This document shows positions 11,441-22,599 of a stretch of DNA of 64,000 nucleotides, piece after piece (position 1 is the stretch's first letter; each line of letters begins with the position of its first letter). Source of the DNA: Apodemus sylvaticus (taxonomy: Eukaryota > Chordata > Mammalia > Rodentia > Muridae); contig NC_067473.1 of NCBI RefSeq assembly GCF_947179515.1, positions 69,839,719-69,903,718 on the forward strand, written 5' to 3'. Position numbers and translations under genes: made by a program. The notes beneath the pieces were generated by a model that made no database searches, was not told the origin of the DNA, and was given only the letters and a program-made list of their open reading frames with translations.

Positions 11441-12617
11441 TGACTCTTGACCCCATTTAAAAATGGGGTGCATAGCTAAACAAGAAATTCTCTACTGAGG
11501 AATACTGGATGACTGAGAAATACCTAAAGAAATGTTCAATATCCTTAATCATTAAGAAATGTAAATGAAAACAACTCTGAGATTCCACCTCACACCAATC
11601 AGAATGGACAAGATCAAAAAATCAGGGGACAGCACATGCTGGAGAGGATATGGAGGAAGATGAACACTCCTCCACTGCTAGTGGGATTGTAAGCTGGTAA
11701 AACCACTCTGTAATTCAGTTTAGTGGTTTATCAGAAAATTAGACATAGTACTCCCTGAGGACCGAGCTATACCTTTCCTGGGCATATATTCAGAAGATTC
11801 TCCAACATGTACTAAGGACACATGTTCCACTATGTTCATAGCAGCCATATTTATAATAGCCAGAAGTTGAAAAGAACCCAGATGGCCCTCAACAAAGCAA
11901 TGAATACAGAAAATGTGTTATATTTGCACAATTTCAGCTATTAAAAACAATGAATTCATGAAATTCTTAGGCAAATGGATGGAGGTAGAAAATCATCCTG
12001 AGTGTGTTAACCCAATCACAAAAGAACACACATGGTATGCATTCACTGATAAGTGGATATTAGCTCAAAAGCTCGGAATACCCAAGATACAACTCAGACC
12101 ATATGAAGCTCAAGAAGGAAGAGCAAAGTGTTGATACTTTGATACTTATTGGAAGGTGGATCAAAATACCCATGGCTCACAGTCAACCAATAGACTGAGC
12201 GTAGGGTCCCCATGGAGCAGCTAGAGAAAGGACTCAAGGAGCTGATGTGGTTTGCAGACCTGCAGGAGGCATAAATATATACCAACCAGTACTCCCAGAG
12301 CTCCCAGTGACTAAACCACCAACCAAAGAGTACACATGGAGGGACCCATGGCTCCAGCTATATATGTAGCAGACAATGGTAATTTCAGACATCAATAAGA
12401 GGAGAGGCCATGGGTTCTGTGAAGGCTCAATGCCCCAGAGTAGGGAAATGCCAGTCAAGAAAGTGGAAGATGGGTAGAATGTTGGTAAGCAAGGGGAGGT
12501 GGATGGGATAGGGGGTTTTGGGAGGAGTAAAGAAGAAAGGGGATACCATTTGAAATGTAAATAAAGCAAATATCTAATAAAAAAGAAAACAAAACAAAAA
12601 AGAAGAAAAAAGAAAAG

Positions 12618-12863
12618 TCTAACTTAACAGATTTTTCTCAATGTTGCTTGATTTCAAGTATTTGGTGATCTGTTTCATAATTAGTAGCATATATAATAAT
12701 AGACCAGTTATACATTCGAAGTGCTTGAATATCCTTTATATACTGAACAATCACTTAGAATGTTATATGTGAAATGATCCATGAATGTATCCATATAAAT
12801 TGATATTTAATTTTTATAATTATATTGATATAATAAATATATCAATATAAATTGAAAAAATAA
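12618..12863 (+). other. Candidate L1 3'-transduced segment
   Basis: Between the L1 A-rich tail and a 14-bp repeat of the L1's 5' flank lies about 245 bp of non-L1, AT-rich sequence ending in an A-rich stretch (TTGAAAAAATAAA). This layout is what read-through past the L1 polyadenylation site followed by reinsertion would give. It is an inference from one flanking repeat. Confidence 0.45.
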
Positions 12864-12877
12864 AGAAGTATGGTTGG
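12864..12877 (+). repeat. L1 target-site duplication, 3' copy
   Basis: Identical to 8599-8612 and directly preceded by an A-rich tract. From here to 13885 no repeat or gene is recognised. Confidence 0.55.
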
Positions 12878-13889
12878 CTGAAAGGCAGCTACAGCATGGA
12901 CTCATCCACACCAACATGAGTGGTGACTTTAGGAAGGCTGAACATCTCAGTTCATTGGAGCTGAGCTTGGCTGCTTCTAGAGTCTGTACTTCCCAATAAC
13001 TGAAATGTACAATCTTAGGATCGGGCATTATTAATTTAATATACTTTTTTTTAACTTTCTCAGTGTTATAAGTTTCATTCAATTTCCTAATCTTATGAAA
13101 TCTATCTTTAGAAAAAAGAGGTTTAATTTGAGGAAATAGTTACATAACATGTAAAGGAGCCATTTTCTATATTATCCCTGTAACTGTTGTAGAAACTGAT
13201 GTTGCAAGAAGTCTACCAGAGATGATCACTAAGATAGTTTGTAACAAATCGAAAATCTTAATTCCAGGCAGCTAGGACTGCACTCAGATTTTTGGAACCC
13301 AAGTATATCTCTAAGCATTTGGAACAAGGGTCTGTGACAGGCACGAAACACATGCTGGCATACTGCTCAGCAGCTGCGGGGATTGCACAAGCCACTTAAT
13401 AGAAGAAGCTAAGATGTGTGGTTAGCTGGAGGAGGAAATTTGCACAAGCACATAGTTCAACAGAAGCTAAGTCTTCACCCCAGGTTCCTAGGGTATATTT
13501 GGGTAATCTTCTATCAAGAAGATAAAATACTAGTTAAAACTAAAATGGCCTCCACAAGAGTACAAGATGGAGGAACATTTGACTCTTACCCTGCCACAGT
13601 GACTACATTAGTGAATCTGAAAGAGTGAAGATGGGATCTGTTGTACAGATTTTGCTTTAGATGAGACTGTCTTTATGTCCTGTGGAAAACCCAACCAGAA
13701 TTTTTTCACAATAACACAAATAGCAAAATGAAATATTTTATATATAAGCTATGGTAATTCTAATTTTCTTGGTTCTTCAAAATTTTATTTATTGAGAAAT
13801 ATTTTATATCTTTGTATCAACTACAGATGAAAGCCACAAGATTAAGGTAGTTAGTCAATGGATTAAATATCAGTTATTTCTATTTTCTG

Positions 13890-14205
13890 ATGATGCTCTG
13901 ACTAAAAGAAGTTTAAAGAAGGAATGGGTTATTTTAGCTTACAAGTTATTCTAGAGGGTGAATCCATATAGGCAGGACAGCAGGTGGTCAGAGGTGAGAG
14001 ATCACATCTCTAAGCACATACAGAAAGCATAGGGAACAAACCAAATGTGAGTTGATGCTATAAATTCTCGAGCTCCCTCTCAGTGATATGCCTCCTCCTG
14101 CAAAACTCCACTGCCTAAGAGCTCTCTCTATAAACTGCACACAGCACCAGCGATTTGAAACCGAGAGTGCAAATGCATAAGCCCTCATTCAAAGTATCAC
14201 AGGTT
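13890..14205 (-). mobile_element. MaLR-like LTR, antisense, degenerate
   Basis: The order GGGTTATTTTAGCTTACAAG, GGGTGAATCCATATAGGCAGGACAGCAGG, then TGATATGCCTCCTCCTGCAAAACTCC and a CATTCAAAG-like end resembles the antisense of a common rodent LTR repeat. Subfamily not assigned. Confidence 0.4.
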
Positions 14206-14649
14206 CATAGTAATTATGGAATGTTTTGTTGCAAAAAGTTATTGATCTACAATGTATTCCAGTTTATGTTTTTTTTTTAGAAAGACTTGTAGTTTTCCTT
14301 GGGACAGTTGTATTTTTTTAACTGATAAACTGTAGTCAGTCCCATCCCATCAACTAGGTATTCATTATAAAGAATGTAAAATTTTTATGAACCTGAGATG
14401 GGATTTTGCTTGTATAACATTTGTGATCATAGCAAACTGATGATGGTGTCATTCTATATACCAGGACTCATTAATCTCAGAATTTGAGAGTTCTGAGTAA
14501 CTATAGCCTAACTTTTAATCTGTGGTCAGAATTCACATGAATGTTACTCAGATCTCTTTTAAAATTCCCATGTCAGAAAAATATAAAATTACAAGGAACT
14601 ATATTCATTTTTGTTATAAGTGTAATGACAAAAGTATATTAATTTGATC

Positions 14650-14785
14650 TTCAGGTAAAGGTACTTTCTGCCAGTTCTGGTGACCTGGGTTCAATCACCA
14701 AGGAGAAAACTGACTCAAACATTTTTTATCTCCGTATGTTCACCCAAGACCATGATATCCAAATACACAAAATAAAAGTAGACAG
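14650..14785 (+). repeat. tRNA-derived SINE fragment (B3/RSINE-like)
   Basis: CAGGTAAAGGTACTTTCTGCCAG, TGACCTGGGTTCAATCACCAAGG and GGAGAAAACTGACTCAAAC match the A-to-B-box region and body of the murine tRNA-derived SINE group. The 5' head is missing. Nothing else is recognised to 15360 apart from a short hairpin. Confidence 0.6.
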
Positions 14786-15034
14786 TTTATAAAATAATAT
14801 TATGCCAATATTAAGGAATTGAATAATTGTGATTCTCATTGTTTCAATACTGATGCATCATTGTTTATTACTAAGAAACTTGCCCTCCTTGCTCACAATT
14901 CAGTAGTTATACCTTAGTTTCTTCTTTCTCTACCCCATTTAGCTGTTATTTATAATTGTTGAAACTTTATTTATTATAGTGTTAACCTATCTCAGTGATC
15001 ACAGCACTCTTAACTCTGAGTAAGCTAGTGCAGT

Positions 15035-15063
15035 CTTTACAGTGTAATCAATACACTGTAAAG
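15035..15063. repeat. Perfect 12-bp hairpin
   Basis: CTTTACAGTGTA and TACACTGTAAAG are exact reverse complements separated by the 5-base loop ATCAA. No T-run follows and no gene is adjacent. Confidence 0.9.
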
Positions 15064-15364
15064 CATTAGTTGATGACACAAACTTTTGAGAAGTCAAGTG
15101 ACTTGCATTTGCATGTGTCTTCCTTTTACCTTTACATTAGGGTGATCAACCACTTATGTTGTTATATCACGAATGAATGATTTTTTATGGGAATATAAAA
15201 CTTATGGACTACATAGTGATAAATAAAATTATACTTAGTCAACCATACTTAAGTTCTTTGTAAGAATTCAAGAAACAATCAGGGAGCATGTGTGAAGTGT
15301 TCACATAACACTACCTAAGAAAGTAACTACTTACATATTGGGACCTCTGGAATTTTTTAGATTG

Positions 15365-15720
15365 TATCATAATTACCTTCATTTGTTACATTGAAATATC
15401 ATATAATATGCAACCTCAGTTAAGGAACCATCAGACAAACCTATGTGAATGTTTGAGAAATATTTTTTCTCAGTTGCTAATTGATATAGAAGGGGAAAGT
15501 CTATTGGGCAGATGGGTCTGTGCTCTGTGAGATAGGGAACTGAGCAGTCCAGTGGGAGCAAATCTATAAGCAGCATTCTTCCATGGTCTCTTCTTTAGTT
15601 TCTGCCTCCAGATTCCTGTATTGACTTCTTCTTTTGGCATTTAGATATGATGAATTATACTCTGTAATAAAATGGACCCTTTCCTCCCTCATATGCCATT
15701 AGCAAAAATAGATAAATTTA
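15365..15720 (+). mobile_element. MaLR-like LTR, sense, 5' end worn
   Basis: The order CAACCTCAGTTAAGGAACCATCAGA, CAGTTGCTAATTGATATAGAAGG, ATAAGCAGCATTCTTCCATGG, TTTCTGCCTCCAGATTCCTG and an AATAAA-type polyadenylation region (GTAATAAAATGGACCCTTTCCTCCC) matches the same LTR family seen at 25.5, 38.6 and 45.3 kb. Confidence 0.6.
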
Positions 15721-16840
15721 TATACATATACCCACTTACATATATGTGTATATGTATATATGTATACACACACACACACAAATATGTATTTGGAGGGAGT
15801 GTGTTTTACTCTGACCACAAAGTAGATAAATAACTTGTAGTAGGTGAAAGTAAAGCAGAAATTTAGTTAGGAATATTTACTATACACAGAGTGGATTGCC
15901 TTTAAGAGGAAAACTAAGATCATTTTTTAATTATTGAATATGGTAGAATCTTTACCTAGCCATGATGCACTGGAACTATACAAATAATAGGTAATAAATT
16001 TGAATTACATGCATTTGGACAATGTCAGCAATGCCAATACCCTCATTGTCAAAAGAGAAACAGAATACTTGTTCTGAGTCACCAGAAGATTAGATGTGTC
16101 TGTCTTCTCACAAGTACTTGGTCCTTTGTTTTAAACAAGAAGCCAATGATAATACGATATCAAGCTTAAAGGAAGGAATGTATCATAGGCAATAGGAGGG
16201 ATATGATTCAATGATTCAATAGCTTATAATATAGTCCAAAGTGAAATGTACAAGAAAAATAAAATCTACACAGTGATACAAAATCCCAGAATAGATTTTC
16301 CCAGCTCAGTTCACTAAAAAGGAAATCATTAACACAAAAACCCTTTCAGTAGAAATGTTTGGCTCTATAGTGTAAAGATTTTTCTTTTCAAAAGTATCTT
16401 GAAGGATGGTGTGCTAACTCATGACCATTTTAAAAACATGGTTTGTTTTTTTCTGACTAAGAGGTCACAATACTACAGACAATGACCTTAAAAGACTTTG
16501 AAGGAAAATCTGAAAAATGATAAGATGATGTAGACAAGAGTAAGAATTCTCAAGAGCCCGATTTTCAAATTTATATAAGAAGAAAAGATGATCTAACTGT
16601 CAGGGTCTCAATCCTAACTCTTTAGATAAAGCTGCAGGAATTACAAGGATCTTTATGTTTTATATGATATTTGGAAGTAGTCAATATGCACATGGGGAAT
16701 CATTTTTTCCTTTACATAACAGAGCTGTTTTCATCCGTTTCTGAGATCTTCATTCACACGTGCTGCATTATGCTCTCCATTTCAAATTGTAGATTTGCTG
16801 AGAATTGAATGAATAACATCGAGATTTCCAAACAGTTGAG
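15721..16840. other. Intergenic DNA with short TA/CA tract
   Basis: A TATACATATAC then (CA)n tract lies at about 15718-15781. Nothing else was recognised. Confidence 0.5.
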
Positions 16841-16844
16841 CAGA

Positions 16845-17125
16845 GGCCTAAGAGATGGCTCAGCAGGTAAAGATATCCAGTATACAAACTGGTCATCTAT
16901 GTCCCATTCCAGCGACATACAATGTTGAAATAGAAAAGTGACTCCTATAAGTTACCCTCAGACCTCTACAAACATGCTATAGCGAAGCCATGCAAAAGCA
17001 TCTGCATGAGTGCATACACACACACACATACACACACACACACACACACAAACTTACATGCACACACACTCACAAACTCACTCTACACACAAATATACAC
17101 AAACACACATAAATACATAAATGTT
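16845..17125 (+). repeat. tRNA-derived SINE with (CA)n tail
   Basis: CCTAAGAGATGGCTCAGCAGGTAAAG is the SINE head; AAGTTACCCTCAGACCTCTACA and CATGCTATAGCGAAGCCATGC continue the body, followed by an imperfect CA repeat at 17021-17120 grown from the tail. Confidence 0.75.
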
Positions 17126-19015
17126 AAGAAAAATTGAAAAGAAATAGGTAGAGAAGAATAAGCGTAAAATAGAGATTAAGCATTGACTCGGGCTAACAAT
17201 CCCATTATTCTGGGCCACAGCAATGGGTTATGACATGCAGTGGCAAAAGATAGCCTATGTCAGGAGCTGCAGTTGCTAAACATTTAACCTAGGGTGCTTG
17301 GACATGGTACACCCTCTTTTGTACTGTTAACATGATATTAACAAGGAACAAATATTTACTGATTCTTACATAGACTTTAAATTAGCATATTGGCCTAGGG
17401 CTTGTGATTAATGAGAGTAGATCTGAGAACCCGAGTCATGGATAATTAATATTGAAAAGTATGATCCACTGAATTAATAATGCATTCCAAACAACTACTA
17501 ATACTCATTTATACCAGATGTAGCATCTCTGTATTAATGAAGCACTGCAATGTTTTAAGATTCTAAAGTAGTCTGTTAATCTTAAGTTTATATAAAATAG
17601 CACCTGTTCTAATATATATGAAGAATATATCTCTTAATCACTTTCCTTCAATATTACATTTGTTTTTTCATAAAATAATGTAGATGTGGTAAAAGGAGTG
17701 TTATATGAACCTACTTGGATTTCTAACAATAATACAAAGCCTTTTTTATTTAATAATAAAGAATTTGTGATAAATTAAGTAATTAAATTATTTAATAAGT
17801 TATTAATTCATAAACATAAGACCTGTAAAACAATTGAGCAATTACTGAGAATTGCCAATTACCCTCAAATTATTTATATTATGTATTTATAGCATTAAAC
17901 TATATCATGAGAAAAATTTCTAAAACATGATGTTTCATCTCACACATAGCTTTTAACTTTATAATGTTGATTTCTAAATCTCATGTGAATCATAGGTCAA
18001 ATGTATTATGGTTTCTATTAAAGCCTATAATCTTTTCATATTTGCACCAACACCAGTGGCAAGCATATATGCCTTAGGCCACTATGCTGCTATTTCACAG
18101 AAATGTATTTTCTTTTGTAAGTCTTCCTTGTGTATCAACCTATTTGCCCACAGTCACATAGAAGAAAATTGTCTCTGCAAGTAATCTGTTACACAAATGC
18201 TGTAATGTTCACCAGAGAAGGCAAAAAGTAAAGCCAGGCTAGAAAGTACCCAAGCCCAATAAGACTGAAACATTAAGAGAATCTGTAAGAAATACATACA
18301 TATGTATGTGTATATGTGTATGTGTATGTATATGGATTTGTTTGTGTATAAATTTGTGTCTACAAATTGTTTTGATCTACAATGTAATTGTCTTATTTAG
18401 AAGTTATTAATATTTTCATTGTTTTTTATATTTCCTCAATTTGATTAAAATATTAGTTACAAATAAATAGATATAGCTCTTTTGCAGTCCAGTAGCCCAG
18501 AAACATTTTAATAATTATCTGCCTTTCACATCTATTTTAAGTATTTGGGGTAAAATTTTATGTCCAATATTTTCAGTAATATCTTGTATTAAAGAAGTTA
18601 AGGAAAATATCAACTCTCCATATATATTGAAGTATTTTTACCATTAGTAGTAATATATAACTCCACAGAAATATCAAAAAAATTGCCTTCTTTAAGTAGA
18701 CTTAGTATTTCTCTATTTTTTTGGAATTTTGCAATGCACATTTCAACTTTAAAAAGCAGGCCTTCATATCTATAGAATGACAGCGTTTAATGAACCTTTA
18801 TTTTCAGTTCTTCAGTCTAGTTGCATCAGAATCATAGCCACTCACGAGAATACTGAACTATATACTTTTGCAATTTTTAAAGAATATTATGTGCACCTAA
18901 TGTTACAGTACAAACTTAAAAACACTGCCTTTCATAAGAGTTTGAGAGATCACTTAAGTTACCCCAAACTGAAGCATGATTTATATTAACTGAATGAAAA
19001 ATATAAGATTGGGTT
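17126..19015. other. AT-rich intergenic DNA, no repeat recognised
   Basis: Apart from a short TATGTG-type tract at about 18298-18345, nothing was identified. The open frame at 18777-18989 has no recognisable feature. Confidence 0.5.
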
Positions 19016-19019
19016 ACAA

Positions 19020-19760
19020 AGATGTGTGAGAAGCATGTGGGAGCCAAAGGAAGGAGGCGGCACCTATGGGGACTGAAAAGGGGGCCCTGACAGCTTCCTC
19101 TTTCTCCTCTGCTCTCACTGCCCTGGCTTTCCCATTCTTCCTGTGGACAAAACAGTAATCCCCAGGCTGATCCCTGGTGACCTCATGATGTGCCGATCCA
19201 AAAATTTCTTAGAAACAGATGCAAAGACCCACAATTAAACAATAGACAGAGTTCAGGGAGTCATGAGGAAGAGGGGGAGGAAAGATTGTAGGAGCCAGAG
19301 GGGTTATGGGCATTACAAAAAAATCTCACAGAATCAACCAACCTGGACTCTTAGGGATCCAGTGAGACTGAACGAAAAGTAGCCTAGCCCCTCTTCTTGT
19401 TTCTGTATAGCTTGCTATTCTTGCAGTACTCCTAAAAAAGGGAGAAGGGATTGTCTCTGTGGCTTTTTGCTGCTTTTGAACTCTTGGCCTTTCATTAGGA
19501 AACTCTGTTCAGCCATAATCTCATTGCAATTTGATATGCCATGTTTGGCTGATATTCCTGGAAGGCTTGCCATTTTTTTTGAAGGGAAATGAAAGAGGAT
19601 TGGATAGGGAGAATGGAGGCAGAGGAGGATGAGGAGGATGTGTGGGAGGATGAAGGAGTAGGTAGGGAAGGATGAAGGAGGACCTGAGCAAAGGGAGGGA
19701 GGGGAACCTATGGTTGGAATGTAATTATGTGAGAGTATAAATTAGAAATAAAAAACAAGT
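19020..19760 (+). mobile_element. LINE-1 (Lx-type) 3' UTR
   Basis: Landmarks include CCTGGTGACCTCATGATGTGC, GATGCAAAGACCCACAATTAAACAATAGACAGAG, the AGGAGCCAGAGGGG block, CAACCAACCTGGACTC, a TTCCTGGAAGGCTTGCCA block, then the GAGGA-rich zone and the terminal GAGAGTATAAATTAGAAATAAAAAA. It is 5'-truncated and non-coding. Confidence 0.75.
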
Positions 19761-20246
19761 CCTGATAGAAATGGTAAAAGGTTTTTGTTTGTTTTAAATT
19801 TTTGTTTTGTTTTTATCATCTCATAGGGTTTAATCTGGTGAACATTTGCTAGGTTAGAGGAAGACACTTCTAAACTATAACAATGTACACACTCTGTCAT
19901 GCCTCTTTTATGACCCAGGTTATCTAAGTGAGGAACAGAGATAAGTAAATAATCGAATGATTCTAGAAATGAGAATAATTATCTACCTCTGTGGACTAAA
20001 TACACAAACTGAATTTTTACTGTTCAGTTTTACCTATAAAACAAACACCATTTCTTTGGAACTGTCCTACAACCTTTAGAAATAAGTTCCGCAAGCCAGG
20101 CTAATGCCAGATGGAGATTGGAACAATATATCTTTAATTGTGTTTTTGGAAAATTTTCTCAGACATTCTTTTTAAAATTGAAGTTACCAATAAATTAAAA
20201 TATATATTTGAAAAACTTAAACACAAAATATGACATTTTATCTTAT

Positions 20247-20500
20247 TTAAAGTAAAAGCCATTATGTGGTTTAGGTATCAGAGTAATTGTGGCTTTGCAG
20301 AATGAATTAGGTAGTGTTCCTATTGTTTGTATTTTGTGGAAGAGTTTGAGGAATATTGATATTAGTTCTTCTTTGAAGGTCTGGTAGAATTCTAAACTAG
20401 AACCATTTGGTCCTCGGGTGGTGTTGGTTGTTGTTGTTGTTGTTGTTGTTGTTGTGAGACTTTTAATTTTAATGACTGTTTCCATTTACTTAGGGTTTAT
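20247..20500 (-). mobile_element. LINE-1 ORF2 reverse-transcriptase fragment, antisense
   Basis: On the minus strand the translation retains GPNGSSLEFYQTFKEEL and LPNSFCKATITLIPKPHN, matching the conserved start of the L1 reverse-transcriptase domain (GPDG...FYQTF...LP.SF.EA.ITLIPKP). A (GTT)n expansion (20427-20455 on the plus strand) interrupts the sequence upstream of it. It directly abuts a sense L1 3' end. Confidence 0.85.
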
Positions 20501-20504
20501 GGCA

Positions 20505-20885
20505 ACCCCTAAAGAAGAGTTAGGGGAAGGACTGAAGGAGCTGAAGAGAACTGCAACCTCATAGAAAGAGCAACAGTATCAACTAACCCAAATTCCCCAA
20601 AGATCCCAGATGTTAAGCCACCAATCAAAAAGAATACATTGACTATTCCCTGGTCCCTGCTACATATGTAGCAGAGGACTGCCTTCTGGCCTTAGGGGGA
20701 AGAATGCACTTAATACTGTAGAAATTTGATACCCTAGGGAAGGAAGGTGCTAGTAGGGTGAGGTGGGAGTTGGTGAGAGGGTAAGAGAACATCCTCTCAG
20801 AAGCAAAGAGGAGAGTAGATGGGGTAAAGAACTCTTGGAGGGAGACCAGAAAGGGAGACAACAGTCAGAATGTAAATAAATAAAA
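20505..20885 (+). mobile_element. LINE-1 3' UTR fragment
   Basis: GGGGAAGGACTGAAGGAGCTGAAG, ACAGTATCAACTAACCCA, TACATATGTAGCAGAGGACTGCC and a terminal GAATGTAAATAAATAAAATAATAAA identify an L1 3' end in sense orientation. With the preceding antisense ORF2 piece it may be one insertion with a 5' inversion. Confidence 0.85.
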
Positions 20886-22411
20886 TAATAAATTTTAAAA
20901 AACTAAAACTCATTGTGTAGAGGGTTGATAGGTGACAATTAACAAATTTGTGTATCCCCTAGCATTTTATATTATATGTGTGTGTGCGCGCGCGCGCACG
21001 CGTGTGTGTATGTGAGTGTGTGTGTGTGTCTGTGCGTGTGTCTGTGTTTCTATATATGTACACATATAATTTATGATTATGCAGTATATAATTTATACTG
21101 TGATTATATAATTAATTACAGTAGATACCCTATTTGCTAACTACTGAGAATTGTCATTTGTCTCCACAATGTTTCAAGGCATTTATTTTACCCTTTACAT
21201 TTTCATTTACAAAATGATAAAGTTTGTACTAAAATATTAAATATTGTATAAATATTAGTTTATTTTTTATATTATTGCATGTTATTTCTAATACCTTTAT
21301 TATATATTTATAATTTATTATACATTTTTGTTTATTTTTTGTGATTTCATAAATATAGACATATATATTTTTTAAGAAAAATGACAAGATGGGGATGTCC
21401 ACTAACCATTACCTTCTCTCGTAGCTCCCCAGCTCTCCCACTGACTCCTATGCTGACAGCACTTCTAGACTTTGAGTTTTTCAAATAGAATGCAATTGAA
21501 ATTTGTTGCACCAGCCTGAAGGAGGCTATTTACTGGAGCATTAGCAAATTGTCAGTATCTATGTCACTGAAGAAAAGGACACCTTGTAACCTAGCAATGT
21601 TTAGCTGAGCATAATCCCCAGTGAGGGATAGGGATGCATGGACAGCTCCTCCACGTATGACAAAATGGTGGCAGATAAGAGCCAGGCTTATGCAGATCTT
21701 GTGTAGGTAACTACCAAGAAGATGAAGAAGATGAAGACTTACCCTTCTGTGTTTCTACTAAAGAGAAAAACAAAACAACAACAAAAACCCCACCTTTTGA
21801 AAACAGTTTGAATCGAGTAACCCTGAATGGTTGGATAATGTTCTTTCCTTAAGTGATTTATCTGAGATTAAATTGGTCTACAGCCTGTTTGTTTCAAATG
21901 TATCAATTAACTTAACATTACATATGTTGAATTTATGATGATGAGGCTGGATTCCCCATTAACCATTATAGCCATGAAAACTAATAGTGCAAGGGTAAGT
22001 CACAACTTCCTGGACATCAGGAAAATGTAAGTGCCAGCTTCACTGAGACATACTGTCCCCATGAATCTCTCATCATTAGGTAGCATCACTCCCCTGTCCA
22101 TAACCTATGACACAGAGATTCTGAGATCATACAAGCCCAGTAGAAAGCTACTGTGTTTCCGCAATCCACTTGAGGCTTTGCACAATTAAGAGTTTGAATT
22201 CTTGCTAGTAACAGATTATAACTGCCTGGCTCTCTTCATTACTGGCCTAGACTTCCCATTACAGCGAGCTTCTAAAGAACTCTCCTCTTGGCTGAGTGTC
22301 CTGCAGAACACTGCTGGTGCTGTGGTGTGAAAGGGACTCTGATTACTGCCACTGATGCAACTATTGAAAATGCCCTCAAAGGCGTTCCTTTATTCCTGAG
22401 TAAACCCCAAG
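20886..22411. other. Intergenic DNA with Z-DNA candidate; middle part unclassified
   Basis: After the TG/CG tract the region is AT-rich to about 21380. From 21400 to 22400 the sequence is of higher complexity (for example GTTGCACCAGCCTGAAGGAGG) and may be an old interspersed repeat that I cannot name. No coding exon was supported. Confidence 0.35.
20973..21012. repeat. Alternating purine-pyrimidine (TG)(CG) tract, Z-DNA candidate
   Basis: An unbroken pyrimidine-purine alternation runs about 40 bp, including a pure CG core at about 20986-20996 and flanking TG runs. A further TG tract extends to about 21050. Confidence 0.95.
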
Positions 22412-22552
22412 GTCTGTTCTCCTTGTCAGGGATCTTGATCCTTTTCTATTGGGAAGTCTTCTTACAACCTATGAATTATTAACAAGATAATGTGGCTTAT
22501 TAGATGACTTCCCAATAGAAAAGGATCAAGATCCCTGACAATGAGAACAGAC
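22412..22552. repeat. 47-bp inverted repeat (foldback)
   Basis: Arms at 22412-22458 and 22506-22552 are reverse complements at 46 of 47 positions, separated by a 47-base spacer. The right arm is followed immediately by an A-rich tract (22559-22597). I do not recognise the arm sequence as a known element. Confidence 0.96.
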
Positions 22553-22558
22553 ATTGTC

Positions 22559-22597
22559 AAAAAAAAAAGAAAAAAGAAAAAAGAAAAAAGAAAGAAA
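22559..22597 (+). repeat. A-rich (GAAAAAA)n tract
   Basis: A ten-base A run is followed by regular GAAAAA(A) units. It could be a decayed poly(A) tail of a retroposed sequence that includes the adjacent foldback, or a simple repeat. Confidence 0.85.
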
Positions 22598-22599
22598 CG

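Larger units (their letters stand above)
8613..12617 (+). mobile_element. LINE-1, nearly end-to-end but internally deleted
   Basis: From left to right I see two about 205-bp promoter monomers (8635-8839, 8840-9000), the ORF1 start (ATG 9062), ORF1 coiled-coil and RNA-binding remnants to about 10000, the inter-ORF region, and ORF2 endonuclease remnants to about 11400. A jump follows to the last part of ORF2 (from about 11430), then the 3' UTR and an A-rich tail (12556-12617). The reverse-transcriptase core is absent, making the copy roughly 4.0 kb instead of 6-7 kb. ORF1 is stopped at 9199 and ORF2 is broken repeatedly, so the element is dead. Confidence 0.9.

Noticed and set aside
16845..16920. 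tRNA gene from the GGCTCAGCAGGTAAAG head
   Set aside because: It is the tRNA-derived head of a SINE, too degenerate for a cloverleaf.
22288..22482. 64-codon ORF beginning MAECPAEHCWCCG
   Set aside because: It runs into the foldback arm and has no family resemblance that I recognise.
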